A stretch of DNA of 47,929 nt from Kofleriaceae bacterium (GCA_024762925.1 JANTGM010000039.1:1-47929); one strand, 5' to 3'; numbered from the stretch's first letter, positions 34,052 through 42,884 are shown. Made by a program: numbers and translations. The notes: a model not told the origin generated them from the sequence alone.

Positions 34052-35410
34052 TTAGGTGAGCAACAGCCCGATTGGCACCACGAAGAGCATCAATAAGAAG
34101 ACCATCGCCGTGTAACCAATGATGTCCTTGGCCTTTAGCCCCATGATTCCAAGCAATGGCAGGGCCCAGAACGGCTGCAGCATATTGGTCCAGGCGTCTC
34201 CATACGCAAACGCCATGATTGTGCTGGCTGGATCGACGCCAAGGCTCTGCCCCGAGCTGAGCAGAATGTCTCGCTGTACCCCCCACTGCCCACCGCCAGA
34301 GGGCACGAAGAGGTTCGTGATTCCGGCGGAGATGAAACTCAAGAGCGGAAAGCTGGTTTGCGTTGACCAACTCGCCATGCTCTCACTAAGCCAGCCAATC
34401 ATGCCGCTCACTTTCATGACTCCGAGAATTCCGAAGTACAGCGGAAACTGGAGAATGATTGCGCCAGCGGCGCGCGCCCCGTCGGTCACGCATTCGGTGT
34501 AGCGACGAAGGCTTCCCTGCAGCATCAGCCCCACAAAGAAAAACACTAAGTTCACGCTATTGATCTCAAGTTTGCGCGCACCAGAATACATCGTAAGCCC
34601 GACAGTGATAAGGCCCAGCACTCCGATGGCCCGTCCGGGCCAAAGGCTCTCCTGAAGCCAGGCAACGGGAGAATCGACGACGACAGGCTGGTACTCGGGC
34701 AGTGGCGATAGGCGCGTGGGGTCTGCGGGGATCATGTCTTCTGGGGACTTGGGCGTCAGTGCCCAGAACAGCAGTGGAATCGTGATCAGAAGACTTCCGG
34801 TCACCAACAGGTTCGTCGGCGACAAGAGAAGTTCTGAGAGACTTACATCCCCCACCCACTTTGCACCATCCCCGCCAGCGACCTTCAAAGGCGCGGAGCC
34901 CGAAAGACCACCGTGCCAAACCGCCATTCCGGAATAGGCGGCCGCCCCGAGAAGCGGATAGTGAATCGCTAAACCGCGAGCCGGAGCATGACGACCGATT
35001 TCCCGAGCCAAGAGTGCTCCAGCAATGGCACCAAGCCCCCAATGCACGAGAGCGCTGAGGCACGCCACCAATGCCACCATGGCCGCAGCGGCAGCCGCCG
35101 ATTGGGGGATTCGCGCGATGTGTACAATGGCTCGCTGAACCGGTGGGCTCAGTGCCATCGCGTGGCCAGTTACCAACACGAAACACATTTGCAGCGCAAA
35201 GGCGAGCCCGCCGCCGAGCCCAAAGCCGTCCATCCAACCAAGGGCAAGGGACTCTGCGATCTCACCCTCACCAAGCCCGAGCATCCGCCCCGCCCCAGCG
35301 CACAACACCAAAGCGGTGAGCAGAAGTGCCAAGACGAACGGATCCGGAACCCAGCGGGCGCTAAACCGGTTCAGTGCATTGCCGAGCCTTGCAACCATCG
35401 GGCGCAGCAT
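34052..35410 (-). CDS. Short-chain fatty acid transporter (AtoE family)
   Basis: 452 aa from the ATG at 35410; an upstream in-frame start at 35452 would overlap the divergent gene. Many transmembrane segments with AtoE family patterns: FVLALLLTALVLCAG, GLAFALQMCFVLVTGHAMA, the central HWGLGAIAGALLAREIGR, HYPLLGAAAYSGMAVWHGGLSGSAPL, and NLFVPSGGGQWGVQRDILL near the C-terminus. The family imports acetoacetate and other short-chain acids. An acyl-CoA dehydrogenase 5 kb away could use the products, but the two are not linked in one operon. Confidence 0.9.
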   Translation of the reverse strand: MLRPMVARLGNALNRFSARWVPDPFVLALLLTALVLCAGAGRMLGLGEGEIAESLALGWMDGFGLGGGLAFALQMCFVLVTGHAMALSPPVQRAIVHIARIPQSAAAAAAMVALVACLSALVHWGLGAIAGALLAREIGRHAPARGLAIHYPLLGAAAYSGMAVWHGGLSGSAPLKVAGGDGAKWVGDVSLSELLLSPTNLLVTGSLLITIPLLFWALTPKSPEDMIPADPTRLSPLPEYQPVVVDSPVAWLQESLWPGRAIGVLGLITVGLTMYSGARKLEINSVNLVFFFVGLMLQGSLRRYTECVTDGARAAGAIILQFPLYFGILGVMKVSGMIGWLSESMASWSTQTSFPLLSFISAGITNLFVPSGGGQWGVQRDILLSSGQSLGVDPASTIMAFAYGDAWTNMLQPFWALPLLGIMGLKAKDIIGYTAMVFLLMLFVVPIGLLLT

Positions 35411-35444
35411 AGCCTGTGCCGTGCTATGAACGGGCTCAGAAGCT

Positions 35445-36152
35445 ATGGACAATCGCAGCTACTACGACGACTTTTCGAATTGGTATGAGCGAGAGCGTGG
35501 CGTTGGCTATCACCAAATGCTCGACGACCTCGAACTCGCCGCGGTGGAACGCTATGGGCGCGGCAAGGACATCCTTGAGGCTGGCTGTGGCACCGGCCTT
35601 CTGCTCGAGCGAGCCCAGCGATTTGCCAAATCCGCGACAGGCGTTGACCTAAGTGGAGGCATGCTCTCCAAGGCTCGCGAACGCGGCCTTGAGGTAGCTC
35701 AAGGGTCCATCACACAACTGCCATACGGCGACGAGAGCTTTGACTTGGTGTACTCGGTGAAGGTACTTGCCCACATCGAAGACATCGAACAGGCGATGTC
35801 AGAGATGGCCAGGGTCACGCGGCCTGGTGGCTATGTTCTGGCTGAGTTCTACAACCCACGCTCGCTGCGCTACCTCATCAAATCGCTCAAGAGCCCGACA
35901 GCAATCTCTTCTGCTACCAACGATGAAGCGGTCTACACGCGTTATGACGACGTCGCACAGATTCGCCGCTACCTGCCGCCAGAGCTTTCTTGGGAAGGAA
36001 GCCGAGGCGTGCGAATCGTGACCCCTGTTTCGTATGTCCACAAAGTGCCCGTGCTAGGAGCGGCCTTTCGAGCTGCCGAGACCGCGCTGGCCGATGCTCC
36101 ATGGGCCCGCAACTTTGGCGGCTTCCTCATCGCTGTGCTTCGCAAAGCGTAG
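35445..36152 (+). CDS. Class I SAM-dependent methyltransferase (UbiE-like)
   Basis: 235 aa, ATG start. The Rossmann methyltransferase motifs are clear: motif I ILEAGCGTGLLL, an acidic end of strand 2 (GVDLSGGML), a GSITQLPYGDESFDLVYS block for motifs II and III, and VTRPGGYVLAEF. The C-terminal part (about 150-235) is more variable. Small-molecule methylation is likely; the substrate is unknown. It starts 35 bp from the divergent AtoE start and is followed 30 bp later by the NtrC-like regulator. Confidence 0.85.
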   Translation: MDNRSYYDDFSNWYERERGVGYHQMLDDLELAAVERYGRGKDILEAGCGTGLLLERAQRFAKSATGVDLSGGMLSKARERGLEVAQGSITQLPYGDESFDLVYSVKVLAHIEDIEQAMSEMARVTRPGGYVLAEFYNPRSLRYLIKSLKSPTAISSATNDEAVYTRYDDVAQIRRYLPPELSWEGSRGVRIVTPVSYVHKVPVLGAAFRAAETALADAPWARNFGGFLIAVLRKA

Positions 36153-36182
36153 ACTCGTCCTTGGTCTGCTACTGTTGACGGC

Positions 36183-37589
36183 GTGGGACGAATCCTAGTC
36201 GTCGATGACGAACGATCGATGCGAGAGTTTCTCGCAATCTGTCTTAAGCGTGGTGGTCATGAAGTCACGGTAGCGGACTCAGGCGATCAAGCGATTTCCG
36301 TCCTCGGCACCCAGGCGTTCGACATCGTCATCACAGACTTGCGCATGCCTGGCGAGACGGACGGCATTGGAGTGCTTGAAGCTGTCAAACAGCTTGGGCT
36401 CGACACCGAAGTGGTCGTCGTGACCGCGTTCGCGACAACAGAAACAGCGCTTTCCGCCATGAAGAAGGGCGCGTACGACTACCTCACCAAGCCCTTCAAG
36501 GTTGATGTCATCAACACGGTGATCGATCGAGCCCTCGAGAAGCGCTCGCTGGTGGAAGCGAACGTCGCCTTACGCGAGCAGGTTGCAGGCCGCTACCGCA
36601 TGGCATCGATTATTGGCAAGAGCCCGCGCATGCAGCGGATTTTTGACCTGATCGCCAAGATTCAATCTGCAAAGACCAGCGTCCTCATCACCGGTGAGAG
36701 CGGAACTGGCAAGGAACTCGTCGCACGGGCACTCCACACGGAGGGCACTCGAAGCGAAGCAGAGTTTGTGGCAGTGAACTGCGGAGCGATTCCCGACAAC
36801 CTGATGGAATCAGAACTCTTCGGACACGTCAAAGGATCGTTCACCGGTGCCATGAGCGACAAAGTGGGGCTCATTCGCCGAGCCGATAAGGGCACGCTCT
36901 TTCTCGATGAAATTGGCGAGCTGAGCTTGGGCTTGCAAGTAAAACTCCTTCGGGTGCTGCAAGAACGCACGGTTCGCCCCGTGGGTGGGGAGACAGAAGT
37001 TGAAGTTGATGTTCGTGTCGTGGCCGCCACCAATCGAGAACTCGAAGAAGAAGTTGCCAGAGGAGCGTTTCGAAGCGACCTCTACTATCGACTCAACGTC
37101 ATCGAGCTGCGTCTCCCGCCGTTGCGCCAACGTCAAACCGACATTGCCCTACTCGCCGAGCACTTCCTCACACGCCACAAGGCTGGGTTGCCGCGAGAGA
37201 TTCGTGGCTTTAGCCCGGAGGCGCGCAAACACCTAGAGCAATACGACTACCCTGGCAATGTCCGCGAGCTAGAAAACATGATCGAGCGTGCAGTCACCTT
37301 GGCCGATGGTCCGCTCATTGAAGTGGCGGATCTGCCAGAGCGCAAGACGACAACACCCCCGCTTGGAGTTGCGGCAGCTACAGTGTTTCCAGAAGAGGGC
37401 ATCGACCTTGACCGCATGATCGCAGACTTTGAGCGCGGCATTGTCGAGCAAGCGATGGAGCGTGCAGGTGGCGTTCGCAAACGAGCTGCTGGTCTTCTTG
37501 GCATTAGCTTTCGCTCACTTCGATACAGACTCGCAAAGCTTGGGTTGGACTCACACGATCCCGCTACCGATGAGACCTCCGATAAATAA
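36183..37589 (+). CDS. NtrC-family sigma54-dependent response regulator
   Basis: 468 aa, GTG start. Receiver domain 1-120: VVDDERSM, phospho-acceptor in VITDLRMPG, and YLTKPF lysine, all canonical. AAA+ domain about 140-375: Walker A GESGTGKE, Walker B FLDEIGEL, sensor region and arginine finger (RSDLYYRLNV). The sigma54-contact loop reads GSFTGA in place of GAFTGA. The C-terminal Fis-type helix-turn-helix ends RKRAAGLLGISFRSLRYRL. No histidine kinase is nearby. Three pilin-like genes follow, so a PilR-like role is tempting, but I found no convincing -24/-12 element before them. Confidence 0.93.
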   Translation: MGRILVVDDERSMREFLAICLKRGGHEVTVADSGDQAISVLGTQAFDIVITDLRMPGETDGIGVLEAVKQLGLDTEVVVVTAFATTETALSAMKKGAYDYLTKPFKVDVINTVIDRALEKRSLVEANVALREQVAGRYRMASIIGKSPRMQRIFDLIAKIQSAKTSVLITGESGTGKELVARALHTEGTRSEAEFVAVNCGAIPDNLMESELFGHVKGSFTGAMSDKVGLIRRADKGTLFLDEIGELSLGLQVKLLRVLQERTVRPVGGETEVEVDVRVVAATNRELEEEVARGAFRSDLYYRLNVIELRLPPLRQRQTDIALLAEHFLTRHKAGLPREIRGFSPEARKHLEQYDYPGNVRELENMIERAVTLADGPLIEVADLPERKTTTPPLGVAAATVFPEEGIDLDRMIADFERGIVEQAMERAGGVRKRAAGLLGISFRSLRYRLAKLGLDSHDPATDETSDK

Positions 37590-37817
37590 GCAATTCGCTC
37601 TTCAGGTATTGAAGTCCTGGCTTTCCGCAAAACGTGCAAGCAAATCGGGAACAAAATTTGTCCATCGTTTGGCTCTCGGGTGACAATTTACGGCACCCAT
37701 GAGGCGGCGCATCTAGCGTGAAGTGGGCACCTCTCTATCTTGAGTCAATCTATACAATCACTTAGAAGCTGCCCGCGTGGACAGACCTTGCGGCATAGGC
37801 GTTGCAAAAAGGCGAGC

Positions 37818-38378
37818 GTGCGCAAATTTCGGCAAGGCCGCAAGGGTCGTGGCTTCACCCTCATCGAGTTGATGATTGTCGTCGCCATTGTGGGAATCAT
37901 CGCATCACTTGCTGTCATGTACTTCGGAGGCTCACAGAAGAAGGTCAAGGCCAAGGCCGAAGTGACAAGCATGTTCGGCGAATTCAAACTTCGCCAAGAG
38001 AGCTTCCAGCTTGAAAACGGCAGCTACCAAAGCTCGAGCGCGACCAACGATGAAGCAGATTTTTGGCCTCCAGCGCCGGGTGCCAATGGAGGAAAGGTAG
38101 CACTAACTCCGATGCCTGCCGAGTGGACGAACCTTCGCATGGTTCCAGATGCATCTGCAGTGTACTGCAGCTACGTCATGATCGTAGGTGACGGTGGTGA
38201 TGACACCAATGTTGGCACCATTGCTGACACCGAGTTCAGCTACGTACCACCTGCAACTGACTGGTACTACATGCTTGCGCAGTGCGACATGGATCAAAAC
38301 CCAGGCGCCGGAAACGATTCATTCTACTTCCAACACTCGGAATCATCCGACCTGTTTTTCATCCGTCAAGGACAGTAG
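37818..38378 (+). CDS. Type IV pilin-like protein 1
   Basis: 186 aa from a GTG at 37818 with an AAAGGCGAG just upstream; the frame is open to a TTG at 37740. The class III signal is textbook: basic leader ending KGRG, cleavage before [21 protein letters not shown], with glutamate at +5. The C-terminal region has an alpha/beta pilin layout with Cys pairs (VYCSYV, MLAQCDMD). It differs from the two paralogues downstream and may be a minor pilin or pseudopilin. It should be processed by prepilin peptidase and assembled in the periplasm. No assembly genes (PilB, PilC, PilQ) occur in this window. Confidence 0.85.
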   Translation: MRKFRQGRKGRGFTLIELMIVVAIVGIIASLAVMYFGGSQKKVKAKAEVTSMFGEFKLRQESFQLENGSYQSSSATNDEADFWPPAPGANGGKVALTPMPAEWTNLRMVPDASAVYCSYVMIVGDGGDDTNVGTIADTEFSYVPPATDWYYMLAQCDMDQNPGAGNDSFYFQHSESSDLFFIRQGQ

Positions 38379-38484
38379 CGGCCAACCGATTTACCTCACC
38401 CAAACCTACATCAACCGGAGGCATTCTGCGCCGGTCGAGAACACTTAGAGAACGACAAAACACATCCAGGGGGAATACACAAAC

Positions 38485-39078
38485 ATGCTCAACAGACTAA
38501 AAAACAAAGCACAACGAGGTTTCACACTCATCGAACTTATGATCGTGGTTGCGATTATCGGCATCCTTGCCGCTGTCGCTATCCCAGCCTTCATGAAGTA
38601 CATGAAGAAGTCGAAGACCGCAGAGGCTAGCCAGTTCCTTAAGAAAATGTCGGACTCGGCTCGTACCTACTACTCAACTCCGAACTTTACTGATGCTGCG
38701 GATGTCGCGAGTCTGACGCCAGCAATCGTCGCCAAGCAATTCCCAGCGTCTGCCGCTGTTTATGGTGACCCAGGATGTTGTGCAATCGCAGGCGCAGGTG
38801 GCACCGAGAAGTGCAACCCTGTTGCTGAGGTAGACTGGAACGATCCTGACCCAGCAAACCGCGATGCAACTTGGGCCGCACTTGACTTCGCCATGAAGGA
38901 TCCTCACTACTACGCATACGGCTTTGCAGGTGGCGGCACCACAGGTTCCTACACCGCACAAGCTGAGGGTAACCTTGACTGTGATGCTCAGAACTCCACC
39001 TACACACTCTACGGAGAGGTTGTTGCTGGTGAAGTCGAGTCTGCAGCAGACATCATCAAGCAGAACGCTCTCGAATAA
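38485..39078 (+). CDS. Type IV pilin-like protein 2 (tandem paralogue A)
   Basis: 197 aa, ATG start with AGGGGGA about 10 nt upstream, the strongest ribosome-binding site of the locus. Leader AQRG is followed by [20 protein letters not shown] with glutamate at +5. The mature part includes a helix ([18 protein letters not shown]), two adjacent cysteines (DPGCCAI), DPHYYAYGF and a closing NLDCDAQ with the end DIIKQNALE. The same end occurs in the next pilin, so the two are tandem paralogues. A good intrinsic terminator follows, suggesting abundant independent mRNA, as for a major pilin. Confidence 0.92.
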   Translation: MLNRLKNKAQRGFTLIELMIVVAIIGILAAVAIPAFMKYMKKSKTAEASQFLKKMSDSARTYYSTPNFTDAADVASLTPAIVAKQFPASAAVYGDPGCCAIAGAGGTEKCNPVAEVDWNDPDPANRDATWAALDFAMKDPHYYAYGFAGGGTTGSYTAQAEGNLDCDAQNSTYTLYGEVVAGEVESAADIIKQNALE

Positions 39079-39152
39079 CGATGTTGCTGCGAAGGCGAAC
39101 GGCCTGGGAGAGGATCGGCGAATGCCGTAACGCTCCCCACCGCTAGCCCTTG

Positions 39153-39183
39153 AACACCCGTCGTGAACACGGCGGGTGTTTTT
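39153..39183 (+). terminator. Rho-independent terminator between the tandem pilins
   Basis: A 12-13 bp stem (AACACCCGTCGT region pairing ACGGCGGGTGTT, one G-T pair) with a short GAAC loop is followed by TTTTTAC. It ends 34 bp before the ATG of pilin 3. This is the best terminator of the window. Confidence 0.9.
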
Positions 39184-39217
39184 ACATTTACGTGTCGACC
39201 TGAGAGCCAAAAACACG

Positions 39218-39763
39218 ATGAGTACTAGAACGACCAAGAAAACGAGGGGATTCACCCTAATCGAACTCATGATTGTTGTCGCAATCATCGGCATTCTCGC
39301 TGCTGTCGCGATTCCCGCGTTTGTGAAATACACAAAGAAGTCAAAAGCGGCTGAGACCTCGGACCTCCTTCGGAAAATGATGGAAGGCGCTCGCTCTTAC
39401 TACATGGATGTTCACCGTGTCGGCAGCGATCTTAGTGGAACCTCCGTAACGCTCACCTTTCCCGAGACGGTTGCACGGACACCCGCAGCAAGCTGCTGCA
39501 CCTTTGGCCACAAGTGCCCAGGTGGCGCCATTGCCTGGACCGATCCAACGTGGGAAGCCCTGCTCTTCGAAGTCAAGGATCCACACTACTACCGCTACTC
39601 ATTCACATCCGTGAATGGCGATCCAACGAGCACCTTTACCGCGATTGCCGAAGGCGATCTTGACTGTGACGGAGTTCTGTCAACGCACACGCTCTTTGGA
39701 GAAGGTGGCGAGGACGAGGTGAAGACTGCTGGAGACATCATCAAGCAGAATGCCTTAGAATAG
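39218..39763 (+). CDS. Type IV pilin-like protein 3 (tandem paralogue B)
   Basis: 181 aa from the ATG at 39218; a longer frame from 39176 starts inside the terminator and is unlikely. Leader KTRG then [20 protein letters not shown], glutamate at +5. It shares with paralogue A the [14 protein letters not shown] helix, a Cys-Cys pair (AASCCTF), DPHYY.Y.F, GDLDCDG and the C-terminal [10 protein letters not shown]. Between these blocks the loops differ, as expected for diverged pilin subunits. It follows a terminator but no clear promoter was found, so it may depend on read-through. The next gene starts 5 nt after its stop. Confidence 0.9.
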   Translation: MSTRTTKKTRGFTLIELMIVVAIIGILAAVAIPAFVKYTKKSKAAETSDLLRKMMEGARSYYMDVHRVGSDLSGTSVTLTFPETVARTPAASCCTFGHKCPGGAIAWTDPTWEALLFEVKDPHYYRYSFTSVNGDPTSTFTAIAEGDLDCDGVLSTHTLFGEGGEDEVKTAGDIIKQNALE

Positions 39764-39768
39764 CTCGC

Positions 39769-40680
39769 ATGCAAGGCTCCCTACGAACCGCAGCTGGTGT
39801 TGCCGGGCTGGTGGTCGCCAGCATCGCGGCCCAAGGCGTAGGTTCCGCGGCTCAGGACGCGCGCGAGGATTGGCCTGTTGAAGAATCCTACGTAACGCTT
39901 CCACCGCCTGAGGCTGCCCGTTTTAGCTACCTGGGCTACAACGAACTTGCCGCTGACGTCACGTGGTCAAGGCTGCTCGTCTACTACGGCTCTGGCTTCT
40001 TGGGCGAAGGAGACTTTCGCTATCTGGGCAGCTTTGTCGACAACGTAATTGCCCTCGACCCGCACTTCAAGAAGGTCTACCAGTGGGCTTCGTACTCTGT
40101 CACCGTCAACGAAGAGCACCGAGTAAGCACCGCGGAAGAGGACATTCGCCAGTCCATCAGTATTCTGGAGAAGGCGATGGTGGCGTTTCCCGATGAGTAC
40201 GAGTTTTTCTGGCTAGCCGGGGTTCGCTACTTCCTCGATTTGAAGAGTGATGATCCAGAGGTTCAACGCGAGTACAAAGAGCATGGCGCGGATCTGATGG
40301 AGCGAGCCATGAACAAGCCCAATGCTCCAAAGGACCTAGCCAACAAAGCCGCAGCCTTTCGCTCGCGACTCGGTCAACATCAGCGGGCGCAGGCCAATCT
40401 CATGCAAATGATCATGACGACCGACGACCCAAAGGCGCAGGCCAGCATGCTGCGGAGTTTTCGCCAGGTGGCCGGTGAAGGCATCGCGGAAGAGCTCAAG
40501 CAAGCCACAGAGCAGTTTGCGGATTTGCGCCGCCAAAGTGGCCAGCAAATCCCCGAAGACATCTTTGTGATTCTTGAGGGCCCCCGCCCCAGCCGCGTCA
40601 TCGATTTCGACAAGCTCGCTACCGAGCGAGACTTGGTTGGTGCAAGCGACGATGACAACTTGACGCTCTTTGGCCAGTAG
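39769..40680 (+). CDS. TPR-like exported protein linked to the pilin genes
   Basis: 303 aa, ATG start 5 nt after the pilin stop, so it is co-transcribed. An N-terminal hydrophobic stretch (about 8-26, GVAGLVVASIAAQGV) looks like a signal peptide. The body begins YLGYNELAADVTWSRLLVYYG, then degenerate TPR helices (YRYLGSF-like pairs through about residue 230). The motif of a conserved opening GYNELAAD followed by TPR resembles uncharacterised proteins found with pilin-like genes in other lineages. It may help pilin stability or assembly in the periplasm; this is inference from position. Confidence 0.75.
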   Translation: MQGSLRTAAGVAGLVVASIAAQGVGSAAQDAREDWPVEESYVTLPPPEAARFSYLGYNELAADVTWSRLLVYYGSGFLGEGDFRYLGSFVDNVIALDPHFKKVYQWASYSVTVNEEHRVSTAEEDIRQSISILEKAMVAFPDEYEFFWLAGVRYFLDLKSDDPEVQREYKEHGADLMERAMNKPNAPKDLANKAAAFRSRLGQHQRAQANLMQMIMTTDDPKAQASMLRSFRQVAGEGIAEELKQATEQFADLRRQSGQQIPEDIFVILEGPRPSRVIDFDKLATERDLVGASDDDNLTLFGQ

Positions 40681-40723
40681 CACAGCGGCAACCCAAAGGC
40701 CGCCGCTTGGTGCCAATTGGGTG

Positions 40724-41866
40724 TTAGCTAAGGACGTGTTTTGCGATCACCATGCGCTGAATTTGTGAGGTGCCCTCATAGATTTGCAGGAGTTTTGCAT
40801 CTCGCATGAGCTTCTCGACCGGGTACTCCTTCGTGTACCCATAGCCACCAAAGATCTGCACCGCATTGGTGGAACACTCCATCGCCTTGTCTGAGCTGTA
40901 CGCTTTGGCGAACGACGAGACAATCGCGTTTAGGTCCCCTTGGTCCACAGACCATGCCGCCTTGTGACAGAGCAGCGACGACGCTTCGTAGGCAATTGCC
41001 ATCTCAGCAATCATGAACTGAATTGCCTGGTGGTTGGCGATTGGTACACCAAAGGTCTTGCGCTCAAGCGCGTAGGCACGACTCTCTTCGAGAGAGCGAC
41101 GAATCACACCACAGGCACTTGCTGCAATCCATGGCCGCGAGCGGTCAAAGGTCTGCATCGCGATCTTGAAGCCGCTGTTCTCGGTGCCCAAGAGGGCATC
41201 GAGCGGAAGCTCTACATCTTCAAAGAGGACATCGCAGGTGTTGGAAGCGCGGTGCCCCATCTTGTCTTCCTTGCGACCCACTTTTACGCCTGGCAGATCG
41301 GCGTCAACAATGAACATCGCGATGCCCTTGTGCTTCATACCGCGGTCAAAGGTTGCGAGTACCGTGTACCAAGAGGCGACACCACCATTGGTGATCCAAC
41401 GCTTCTGGCCGTTGAGCACATACTTGTCGCCCTTCTTCTCGACCTTCGTAGAAATCCCGGCCACGTCTGATCCGGCGTCGGGTTCGGAGCAGCAGTACGC
41501 GGCGAAGATGTATTCCTCAGTGAGACGACCAAGATACTTTTGCTTCTGCGCTTCGGTACCCGCGATGAGGACAGGCATTGAACCCAGCGCGTTCGCCGCA
41601 AGCGAGGTGTTAAAGCCAGCACAGCCAAAGGCCACTTCCTCTTGAATGAGGCAGTGGTCGTGGCAGCCCAAACCGAGCCCACCATACGCTTCTGGAATTT
41701 CGCAATTCATGAGGCCTGTCTCCCAGGCGTTCTTAAAGATTTCGCGCGGGAATTCGCCGCTCTCGTCGTACTTGCCGGCGACAGGGATAATCTCCTTCTT
41801 GGTGAAGTCCCGTGCGGTTTGGATGAGTCCCTTTTGCTCTTCGGTGAGTGATAAATCTAAGGCCAT
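40724..41866 (-). CDS. Acyl-CoA dehydrogenase
   Basis: 380 aa from the ATG at 41866, where homology begins; in-frame starts at 41884 and 41893 are also possible. The flavoenzyme forms the alpha-beta double bond of acyl-CoA and passes electrons to ETF. Seen directly: the N-terminal helical domain (LTEEQKGLIQTARDF), the middle beta domain with CCSEPDAGSDVAG and KRWITNGG for FAD, and the C-terminal helices with the catalytic base in LQIYEGTSQIQRMVIAK. The glutamate in this place is typical of short- and medium-chain enzymes. It is convergent with the TPR-like gene and almost abuts the divergent kinase start. Confidence 0.95.
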   Translation of the reverse strand: MALDLSLTEEQKGLIQTARDFTKKEIIPVAGKYDESGEFPREIFKNAWETGLMNCEIPEAYGGLGLGCHDHCLIQEEVAFGCAGFNTSLAANALGSMPVLIAGTEAQKQKYLGRLTEEYIFAAYCCSEPDAGSDVAGISTKVEKKGDKYVLNGQKRWITNGGVASWYTVLATFDRGMKHKGIAMFIVDADLPGVKVGRKEDKMGHRASNTCDVLFEDVELPLDALLGTENSGFKIAMQTFDRSRPWIAASACGVIRRSLEESRAYALERKTFGVPIANHQAIQFMIAEMAIAYEASSLLCHKAAWSVDQGDLNAIVSSFAKAYSSDKAMECSTNAVQIFGGYGYTKEYPVEKLMRDAKLLQIYEGTSQIQRMVIAKHVLS

Positions 41867-41897
41867 GGCCGCGGATGCTAGCATCTGACACAAACTG

Positions 41898-42677
41898 ATG
41901 AGCGATGAATTTGGAAGGTATCGACTGGAGGCGAAAATCGGCGAAGGTGGCCTCGCGGAGGTCTACCGGGCGCGTGGCGGCGATGGCAGCGTGTATGCGC
42001 TCAAACGGCTCTCACGGGCCCATCTAGGCACATCCGGGCTCACGGAGGTGTTCGCGAATGAGGCTCGCGTAGCGTCCGAGATGCAGCATGCCAGCCTGTT
42101 GGGCGCCATCGACAGCGGCCATGTAGAAGGCTGGCCATTTCTCGTCATGCCACTCGCTGCAGGTGGCTCGCTTGACCTCCGACTTGGTTTGGGCGGTGGA
42201 CTTGCGCGAGCACTCCTGCCTGCGCTTGCCATGGAATTGGGGCGAGCGCTCTCAGCGGTTCACAGCCGCGGCTATGTGCATGGAGACCTAAGCCCTGGAA
42301 ACGTTCTCTTCGACGAACAGGGCCATGTTCTTCTTGGCGACTTCAGTGCCTCTACCACCATCGGCACCTCGCAAAGGCAGCCCCAAGGAACGTTCGCCTA
42401 CATGAGCCCCGAGCAAGTTCGCGGTGAGCAAATGGACGAACGAGCCGACATCTTCTCGCTTGCGGTCCTACTTTGGGAATGCGTCAGCGGGCAAAAGATC
42501 TTCTGGCGTGAAGCACAGCATCTTTGCTTCATGGCCGTCGTTGAAGCAGAGCCTCCGGCAATGCCTCCGGGATTCGATGCGATGGAGACTGTGCTTCGCG
42601 GCGTGCTATCGAAGGCCCCAGAGACCCGCACGTTGGCGCTGGAAGAGTTCTGCCAGGCATTCGCCAACGCTGTGTAA
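41898..42677 (+). CDS. Short Ser/Thr kinase-like protein with altered catalytic motifs
   Basis: 259 aa, ATG start; it is a kinase domain alone with no membrane anchor. The glycine loop GEGGLAEVYRA, the YALKRL lysine, a C-helix glutamate (NEARVASEM) and SPEQVRGE are present. The catalytic loop reads HGDLSPGN in place of HRDxxxxN, so the aspartate and asparagine are kept but the RD arginine is glycine. The DFG motif is DFS. It may therefore be constitutively active or weakly active. It is divergent from the acyl-CoA dehydrogenase with about 31 bp between starts. The end of the gene is duplicated (see the repeat at 42666). Confidence 0.88.
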   Translation: MSDEFGRYRLEAKIGEGGLAEVYRARGGDGSVYALKRLSRAHLGTSGLTEVFANEARVASEMQHASLLGAIDSGHVEGWPFLVMPLAAGGSLDLRLGLGGGLARALLPALAMELGRALSAVHSRGYVHGDLSPGNVLFDEQGHVLLGDFSASTTIGTSQRQPQGTFAYMSPEQVRGEQMDERADIFSLAVLLWECVSGQKIFWREAQHLCFMAVVEAEPPAMPPGFDAMETVLRGVLSKAPETRTLALEEFCQAFANAV

Positions 42678-42695
42678 GAAAACGCTGTGTAAGAA
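42666..42695. repeat. 15-bp duplication of a kinase 3' end with its stop codon
   Basis: AACGCTGTGTAAGAA occurs twice in perfect tandem. The first copy encodes the last codons of the kinase and its TAA stop. The second lies in the convergent gap before the 60-aa ccm-cluster gene. Confidence 0.9.
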
Positions 42696-42701
42696 ATCTT
42701 C

Positions 42702-42884
42702 CTAATCCGCAGCGCGTTTGGCTTTGCGAGCCGCCCGCTCCTCGCGAGCGATCTTGCGCTGCTCTTCTCGGCGTTCTTCCATGGCAGCGCGATCGGCAGA
42801 AGCCCGATTGGCCATTACATAGCCAAAGAGCGCGCCCAGCATAAAGACGGCGGGGATGAAGATGAAGTGACCACTTGTGGGCAT
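42702..42884 (-). CDS. 60-aa membrane protein at the end of the ccm operon
   Basis: One N-terminal transmembrane segment (about 6-25, HFIFIPAVFMLGALFGYVMA) is followed by a highly charged Arg/Glu/Lys/Ala helix that should lie in the cytoplasm. Its ATG overlaps the TAA of the preceding gene (TAATG), so translation is coupled. Size and topology fit small CcmD-like adaptors, but the preceding gene matches CcmD better, so it may be an additional subunit. I do not recognise a family. Confidence 0.75.
   Translation of the reverse strand: MPTSGHFIFIPAVFMLGALFGYVMANRASADRAAMEERREEQRKIAREERAARKAKRAAD

Noticed and set aside
37651-37661. ACAAAATTTGT palindrome as an operator
   Set aside because: It is short, AT-rich and single; not enough to call a site.
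37590-37817. Sigma54 promoter before the pilins
   Set aside because: TGGC and TGGGCAC occur, but no GG-N10-GC pair with TTGC at the right spacing was found here or at 38379-38484.
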